DNA of 54,701 nt from Candidatus Nomurabacteria bacterium (lineage in GTDB: Bacteria; Patescibacteriota; Minisyncoccia; Phycocordibacterales; UBA2100): NCBI GenBank assembly GCA_943359395.1, contig CALRHH010000002.1:46259-100959 (forward strand), written 5' to 3'. Shown piece by piece: positions 49,703-54,701 of this stretch. The position numbers were made by a program, and so were the translations under genes. The first letter of the stretch is position 1, and the number at the start of each line of letters is the position of its first letter. The notes below the pieces were generated by a model. It worked only from the letters and a program-made list of their open reading frames with translations. It made no database searches and was not told the DNA's origin.

Positions 49703-50776
49703 ATGGCTGGATTTACAAAGAAAGTAAAAGCTCCCCCAAAGACGACCGGGAGCGGCTCTGACGCCGATATCGAGCGGGCAATATCTCAAATAAAGACGAA
49801 GTTTGGCGACGAATCAATCATGATGCTGGGTGCCCAGCCAAAAGTGGATGTAAACGCCATCTCTACGGGTTCTATCGGCATCGATTGGGCACTCGGCATC
49901 GGCGGCCTGCCGCGCGGCCGCATCATTGAGATATTCGGCCCCGAATCGTCGGGCAAGACCACTCTCTCACTCCACGCCATAGCAGAAGCCCAGAAGAAGG
50001 GAGGCGTGTGCGCATTCATAGACGCAGAACACGCACTCGATCCGGAATACGCAAAGAAGCTCGGTGTAAAAATCGAGGAGCTTCTCGTTTCTCAGCCTGA
50101 CACAGGAGAACAGGCACTCGAAATAGTCGAGTCGCTCGTGCGGAGCGGAAAAATCGACGTTATCGTTATCGATTCAGTCGCGGCGCTCACTCCCAAGGAT
50201 GAAATTGAGGGTGATATGGGTGCACAGCACGTAGGTAAGCAAGCACGTCTCATGTCGCAAGCTCTTCGTAAGCTCACGGCAATTGTCTCGAAAACTAAGA
50301 CCGTCATAATCTTCATCAACCAGATACGTATGCAGATAGGAGTCATGTTTGGAAATCCAGAGACGACTCCGGGAGGAAAGGCGCTCAAATTCTACACGTC
50401 GGTCCGCATTGATATCCGACGTATCGCGCAGATTAAGAAAGGTGATGAAACGATGGGCGGTAGACATCGTGTGAAGATTGTGAAGAACAAAGTCGCTGCC
50501 CCATTCCGCCAAACCGAATTCGACATGCTCTACGGCGAGGGTATCTCCAAAGAAGGCGAAGCACTCGCACTCGGCGAGAAGCTTGGCTTCGTCGCCAAGT
50601 CATCAGGTGGTGCGTACTCTATCGGTGATACGAAGCTCGGTCGTGGCTATGACGCAGCGCGAACGTTCCTACGAGAGAACAAGCCGATACTCAACCAACT
50701 CTTAAAAGACATCAAAAAGGGACTTCAAGGTGGTGGTGGAGTCCAAGGAAAAAGCGCGAGCGGCTCTGAAGAGTAG
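49703..50776 (+). CDS. recA: Recombinase RecA
   Basis: [58 protein letters not shown]...[26 protein letters not shown]. Confidence 0.98.
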   Translation: MAGFTKKVKAPPKTTGSGSDADIERAISQIKTKFGDESIMMLGAQPKVDVNAISTGSIGIDWALGIGGLPRGRIIEIFGPESSGKTTLSLHAIAEAQKKGGVCAFIDAEHALDPEYAKKLGVKIEELLVSQPDTGEQALEIVESLVRSGKIDVIVIDSVAALTPKDEIEGDMGAQHVGKQARLMSQALRKLTAIVSKTKTVIIFINQIRMQIGVMFGNPETTPGGKALKFYTSVRIDIRRIAQIKKGDETMGGRHRVKIVKNKVAAPFRQTEFDMLYGEGISKEGEALALGEKLGFVAKSSGGAYSIGDTKLGRGYDAARTFLRENKPILNQLLKDIKKGLQGGGGVQGKSASGSEE

Positions 50777-50842
50777 CCATTTTTCCACCTTCGTGGTACC
50801 AATTCCCTCAGCCCACATCCCGTGGGAAAAAAGGGGTCAATC

Positions 50843-52204
50843 ATGAAAGTCCACGAACGACGGTCTCAACCGCTCGATATGTCGGGCGTAAAGACCACCC
50901 TGCGATGCATCGAATGCGGCGACAAAAAAAACTTGCTCCGTGAACGGACGTTCCGCTGCGTATGCGGCGGTCTGTTCGAGGTTCATCACAACTTCGTGCC
51001 GGCACTAACGCCGACGAAGACGCTGAAGGACATCTTCCGAACACGCGCGAACATGTGCGGTCCGACTTCAAAGTCACCGCTGTATCGCTCCGGCGTCTGG
51101 CGGTTCCACGAGCTGATCATGCCGAATCTCAAACCAGATCAGCTCGTCTCGCTCGGCGAAGGCATCGTCCCGATTGTGCCTGCAGGTTCACATCTGCGGC
51201 AATGGGTCGGCGGCGACATCGATATTTGGATGATTTTGGAAGGCTCTGGCCCAACGGGGTCATTCAAAGATTTCGGTGGTAGCGTCATGATGAGCGTTGC
51301 GAAAGCAGCTGGCGTATCGGCTGTCGGATGTGCTTCGACTGGTGACACGTCTGCAATGGCGGCAGCTTACGCTGCTGCAGCCGGACTCGACTGTTTTGTC
51401 CTCCTCCCCGAGGGCAAAATCACGCCGGTGCAACTGATGCAGCCGGCGGCGCACGCGGCTCGCGTGATTGAGGTTCCCGGCGACTTCGACGATTGTATGC
51501 GCATCATGCAGGAACTTGTCACCCATCACGGGGCATATCCTGCCAATAGTCTCAACCCTGCGCGTATCGAAGGTCACCAAGCAACGGTCTTCTTGACCGC
51601 GCAGTTCTTCCGATGGCAGTTGCCAGAGTGGTTTGTTGTACCCGTCGGCAACGGGAGCAACAGCTCATCGATTGGCAAGGGCATGCGACTGCTCAGGGAC
51701 CTCGGGTTTGTTACCCGTACGTCGCGGATTCTCGGGTGCCAGACGGAAGCTGCCAATCCCCTTGCCCGCTCCTGGGCTTCTGCCCAAGATTCGGACGAGA
51801 AAGAGGGGCTGAAGGCGTGGCGACGTGCATATGAGCCTGTGCAAGCCGGCAAAACGCTCGCGACTGCGACCCAGATTGGCGATCCCGTGTCGAAAGAAAA
51901 AGTGATGCGGGAAATCACAATGTCCAACGGTGTAATGCAGACGGTTACCGAACAAGCTCTCGCCGAAGGAATGTTCGCATGTGCCAAAGACGGTTACCTG
52001 CTTTGCCCTCAGACTGGCATTGCGTTGGCAGGACTGCGACTCGCCGTGCAAAACGGCTACGTGCGAAGCGGCGAAAGCGTGATGGTTGTCTCGACTGCAA
52101 CGGGTATGAAATTCGCACCCGTCTACCAGTCGAAGGTCCAGGATTCGATCGAGCGAGCGCCTGACGCGAACGCAGGCACTGTGGCTCGGATACTTGGCCT
52201 CTGA
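50843..52204 (+). CDS. thrC: Threonine synthase-like PLP enzyme
   Basis: LRCIECGDKKNLLRERTFRCVCGGLFEV Zn-ribbon; GSGPTGSFKDFGGSVMMSVA; ASTGDTSAMAAAYAAAAGLDCFVLLPEGKI; AYPANSLNPARIEGHQ. Confidence 0.88.
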   Translation: MKVHERRSQPLDMSGVKTTLRCIECGDKKNLLRERTFRCVCGGLFEVHHNFVPALTPTKTLKDIFRTRANMCGPTSKSPLYRSGVWRFHELIMPNLKPDQLVSLGEGIVPIVPAGSHLRQWVGGDIDIWMILEGSGPTGSFKDFGGSVMMSVAKAAGVSAVGCASTGDTSAMAAAYAAAAGLDCFVLLPEGKITPVQLMQPAAHAARVIEVPGDFDDCMRIMQELVTHHGAYPANSLNPARIEGHQATVFLTAQFFRWQLPEWFVVPVGNGSNSSSIGKGMRLLRDLGFVTRTSRILGCQTEAANPLARSWASAQDSDEKEGLKAWRRAYEPVQAGKTLATATQIGDPVSKEKVMREITMSNGVMQTVTEQALAEGMFACAKDGYLLCPQTGIALAGLRLAVQNGYVRSGESVMVVSTATGMKFAPVYQSKVQDSIERAPDANAGTVARILGL

Positions 52205-52225
52205 TTCCGGAACACACCGGATCCC

Positions 52226-52262
52226 CTCGAGCGCGGCTGACATGGCCGCGCTCGTTTTTTTA
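52226..52262 (+). terminator. Rho-independent terminator
   Basis: GAGCGCGGCtgacatgGCCGCGCTCGTTTTTTT. Confidence 0.9.
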
Positions 52263-52304
52263 TATAGTGGACAAACAGGATTTTTTGGCTAGAATGCTCG
52301 GAAC

Positions 52305-52865
52305 ATGTTGAATTACAACGAAGTGAAGCCTGGTGTCGCCGTCCTCATTGAGGGCGAGCCATATGTCTGCACATGGAACAACATCATGCAGAAGCAGCAA
52401 CGCCGCCCTGTGAACCAAACGAAGATGCGTCATCTCATCAAGGGCAATTCCATCGAGCACTCATTCCAGCAAGCAGACAAGCTTCAGGAGGCCGAAATCG
52501 ACACGAAGCCCGCCATGTTTATCTACGAACGCAACGGCGAGTGGTTCTTCCACGACATCAAAGACAAGTCGAAGCGCTTTTCGGTCTCTGAGGAAATGAT
52601 GGGAGATTCGGGCAAATTCCTCAAAGAAAACACGCCAGTAGATACGCTCTGGTTTGACGATAAGCTCTTCCGCGTCAAATTACCTATCAAAATGGAACTC
52701 AAGGTGACAGAAGCTCCGCCAAACACTCGTGGCAACACGGCGCAAGGCGGCAGCAAGGTCGTAACACTCGAAACAGGAGCTCCTCTCGATGTACCTATGT
52801 TCATCAACGAAGGCGACGTCATTCGAGTCAATACAGAAACAGGAGAGTACGCTGAACGCGTATAA
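52305..52865 (+). CDS. efp: Elongation factor P
   Basis: MLNYNEVKPGVAVLIEGEPYVCTWNNIMQKQQRRPVNQTKMRHLIKGNSIEHSFQQADKLQEAEID...VTEAPPNTRGNTAQGGSKVVTLETGAPLDVPMFINEGDVIRVNTETGEYAERV. Confidence 0.96.
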   Translation: MLNYNEVKPGVAVLIEGEPYVCTWNNIMQKQQRRPVNQTKMRHLIKGNSIEHSFQQADKLQEAEIDTKPAMFIYERNGEWFFHDIKDKSKRFSVSEEMMGDSGKFLKENTPVDTLWFDDKLFRVKLPIKMELKVTEAPPNTRGNTAQGGSKVVTLETGAPLDVPMFINEGDVIRVNTETGEYAERV

Positions 52866-52906
52866 AGAAAGGCCCCGCAGTGCGAGGCCTTTTCTTTCGG
52901 GAAATC

Positions 52907-53107
52907 TTACTTTTGGATGAAAGGGAGGAGCCCCATGAAGCGCGCGCGCTTGATAGCGGCTTCTACAGCCCGCTGCTGCTTGGCGGTAAGCCCACTCTTG
53001 GTGCGACCTACGATGCGACCGTGCGGATTAACGAACTGCTTCAAAAGGTCGATGTCTTTGTAGTCGACGTGCTGGATATCATTTTGGGTAAGAATGTTGT
53101 TGCTCAT
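52907..53107 (-). CDS. rpsR: 30S ribosomal protein S18
   Basis: IQHVDYKDIDLLKQFVNPHGRIVGRTKSGLTAKQQRAVEAAIKRARFMGLLPF. Confidence 0.96.
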   Translation of the reverse strand: MSNNILTQNDIQHVDYKDIDLLKQFVNPHGRIVGRTKSGLTAKQQRAVEAAIKRARFMGLLPFIQK

Positions 53108-53138
53108 AGAATGTTGTGAAAATTAAAATAAGGCTTTA

Positions 53139-53597
53139 CTAGAACGGTATGTCGTCCGGATTTATATCATCTTTCGGGTAGTCGATGCCACTTGCTCCAC
53201 CTCCTCCTCCCGAAGTCTCTTCTTCGTGGTGGTCCTCTCCGCTCTGCCCTGAGCCTGTCGAACGTGTGCCACTGCCCTTGGGGCCAAACTGGACGCGGTC
53301 AGCGATAACCTCAGTGCGGTACTTCTTCTCGCCGTCCTTCTCCCAGCTTCGCGTCTGCATGCGACCTTCGACGAAGACCGAGCTTCCCTTCTTCAAATAC
53401 TGGTTGACGGTATCTGCCTGACGGCCAAAGACTACGACATTGTGAAAATCTGTCTGCTCTTGCTTCTTTCCGTCGCGGTCCTTGAAGGTACGGTTCGTCG
53501 CGATGGAGAAGTTGACCACATTCATGCCTGACGGAAGCGCCCGCAGCTCGGGATCACGAGTCAGATTTCCGAAAAGCATTGCCTTATTGATGTACAT
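53139..53597 (-). CDS. ssb: Single-stranded DNA-binding protein
   Basis: MYINKAMLFGNLTRDPELRALPSGMNVVNFSIATNRTFKD...FVEGRMQTRSWEKDGEKKYRTEVIADRVQF...DDINPDDIPF. Confidence 0.96.
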   Translation of the reverse strand: MYINKAMLFGNLTRDPELRALPSGMNVVNFSIATNRTFKDRDGKKQEQTDFHNVVVFGRQADTVNQYLKKGSSVFVEGRMQTRSWEKDGEKKYRTEVIADRVQFGPKGSGTRSTGSGQSGEDHHEEETSGGGGGASGIDYPKDDINPDDIPF

Positions 53598-53612
53598 AGA
53601 GAAATTCTAGCA

Positions 53613-54131
53613 CTACTCTGTGGTGATGTCTTGAAGAGCCTTTTCAAGGTCTTCTTCTGAGACGGGGGCGGATGTCTCCTCGATACGACGCGGCACCTGC
53701 TTGATGACATCAGTGCGCTTGACCTCGCGGAGCTGAGGAGCCTTCATTTTTGCACGCGTATCTTCGCGGACAGTCTGGAATACGATGAAGCGGAAGAAAC
53801 TCCTGTTTTGCTTGAGAAACGATTCGATTGTCCGTGCTGCCGCGACGGGAGCCTCAAACTTTATCCAACCGAAGTACCCGCGGTCGTATTCGACGCTCTT
53901 CTCACCCTCGCGGAGTGAAATCGGATATGATAGCTTCGTCATTGAAGGAGCACCCTCGGCAATAAAGTTGCCGCCGGCCTTCTCAATCTCGGAACGCATA
54001 GCACCGACCACCTTCTCGAGCTCCTCCTCTTTTGTATCGGGAATGATGTGGTATCCCACTTCATATATGCGCAACACGGCATTCTCCGCCGCACCGGTTT
54101 CACTTATTTCTACTGCTACGTCATCTACCAT
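53613..54131 (-). CDS. rpsF: 30S ribosomal protein S6
   Basis: RIYEVGYHIIPDTKEEELEKVVGAMRSEIEKAGGNFIAEGAPSMTKLSYPI...YFGWIKFEAPVAAARTIESFLKQNRSFFRFIVFQT; upstream of ssb-rpsR. Confidence 0.9.
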   Translation of the reverse strand: MVDDVAVEISETGAAENAVLRIYEVGYHIIPDTKEEELEKVVGAMRSEIEKAGGNFIAEGAPSMTKLSYPISLREGEKSVEYDRGYFGWIKFEAPVAAARTIESFLKQNRSFFRFIVFQTVREDTRAKMKAPQLREVKRTDVIKQVPRRIEETSAPVSEEDLEKALQDITTE

Positions 54132-54175
54132 ATGTTGGGGCACTCTATCACAGCGGTCTAGACGCCGCAAGAATC

Positions 54176-54701
54176 CTAGCTAATCCCGAAGACTCTCTGC
54201 GTATTGGCAAGAATCTGCCCGCCTACGCGCTCAAAGTCCTCGCCCCGGATTTCGGCGATTTTTTGCACGATAAGCTCTACATATGCGGGTTCGTTGCGCT
54301 TGCCTCTATGCGGTGCCGGAGTAACGTACGGGGCATCGGTTTCGGAGAGCAACATGTCGAGTGGTGTGTTTTTGATGACCTCGTCGTAATCGTGTGTAAA
54401 CGTAATAACTCCTGTAAATGAGAGCGTAAATCCAAAATCGAGGAATTTCTTGGCAATGGCCCAATCCCCCGCGAAAAAATGGACATCTCCTTTTACCTTG
54501 GCGTGAGCCTTCAGTATTTCGAGCGCATCATTATACGCATTGCGGATGTGGAGCATGAGGGGCTTATCAAGCGTGTTCGCGAGTTCGATTTGTTCGATGA
54601 ACGCCTTTCTCTGAGTCTCTTTACTGTCTTCATCATTGCGATAGTAATCAAGACCGCACTCGCCGACCGCGATGACGCGAGGATTCCTCCCCAACATCTC
54701 G
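54176..54701 (-). CDS. tatD: TatD family hydrolase, 5' end beyond window
   Basis: VIAVGECGLDYYRNDEDSKETQRKAFIEQIELANTLDKPLMLHIRNAYNDALEIL...LLSETDAPYVTPAPHRGKRNEPAYV. Confidence 0.93.
   Translation of the reverse strand, partial: EMLGRNPRVIAVGECGLDYYRNDEDSKETQRKAFIEQIELANTLDKPLMLHIRNAYNDALEILKAHAKVKGDVHFFAGDWAIAKKFLDFGFTLSFTGVITFTHDYDEVIKNTPLDMLLSETDAPYVTPAPHRGKRNEPAYVELIVQKIAEIRGEDFERVGGQILANTQRVFGIS

Overview
This 54.7 kb window looks like a chromosomal segment of a Patescibacteria/CPR (Parcubacteria-like) bacterium. That assignment is inferred from gene content: LAGLIDADG-interrupted 16S, unlinked rRNA genes, S-layer-like PG-binding protein, and streamlined ribosomal/FtsK/RecA/EF-P loci. 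Confident content: an FMN-riboswitch-led riboflavin operon (ribE-ribH-ribBA-ribD, with ribD running off the left edge), purN, an EamA-like protein, purT, murA, tRNA-Ile(GAT), a group IV PLP decarboxylase, a GNAT, a 16S rRNA split by an ~850 nt LAGLIDADG-encoding insertion, a GATase, secF/secD, folD-like, an envelope sugar cluster, rodA, 5S and 23S rRNA (unlinked from 16S), rplL/rplJ, a PLC/nuclease-like protein with a lamin-tail domain, Wzy-like plus TPR proteins, an S-layer-like protein, ftsK, recA, threonine synthase, efp, rpsR-ssb-rpsF and tatD (partial). The most interesting material is the accessory layer: (i) a set of tiny, unassigned ORFs with strong Shine-Dalgarno sequences, their own promoters and terminators, one under a T-box-like leader and one preceded by a Phe-rich leader-peptide-like micro-ORF; (ii) core genes that by contrast look leaderless, together with a 16S 3' tail in which CCUCC is not where it should be; (iii) three unexplained families of repeated inverted-repeat or covarying elements. 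No tools were run; all calls come from reading the sequence and the supplied ORF translations.
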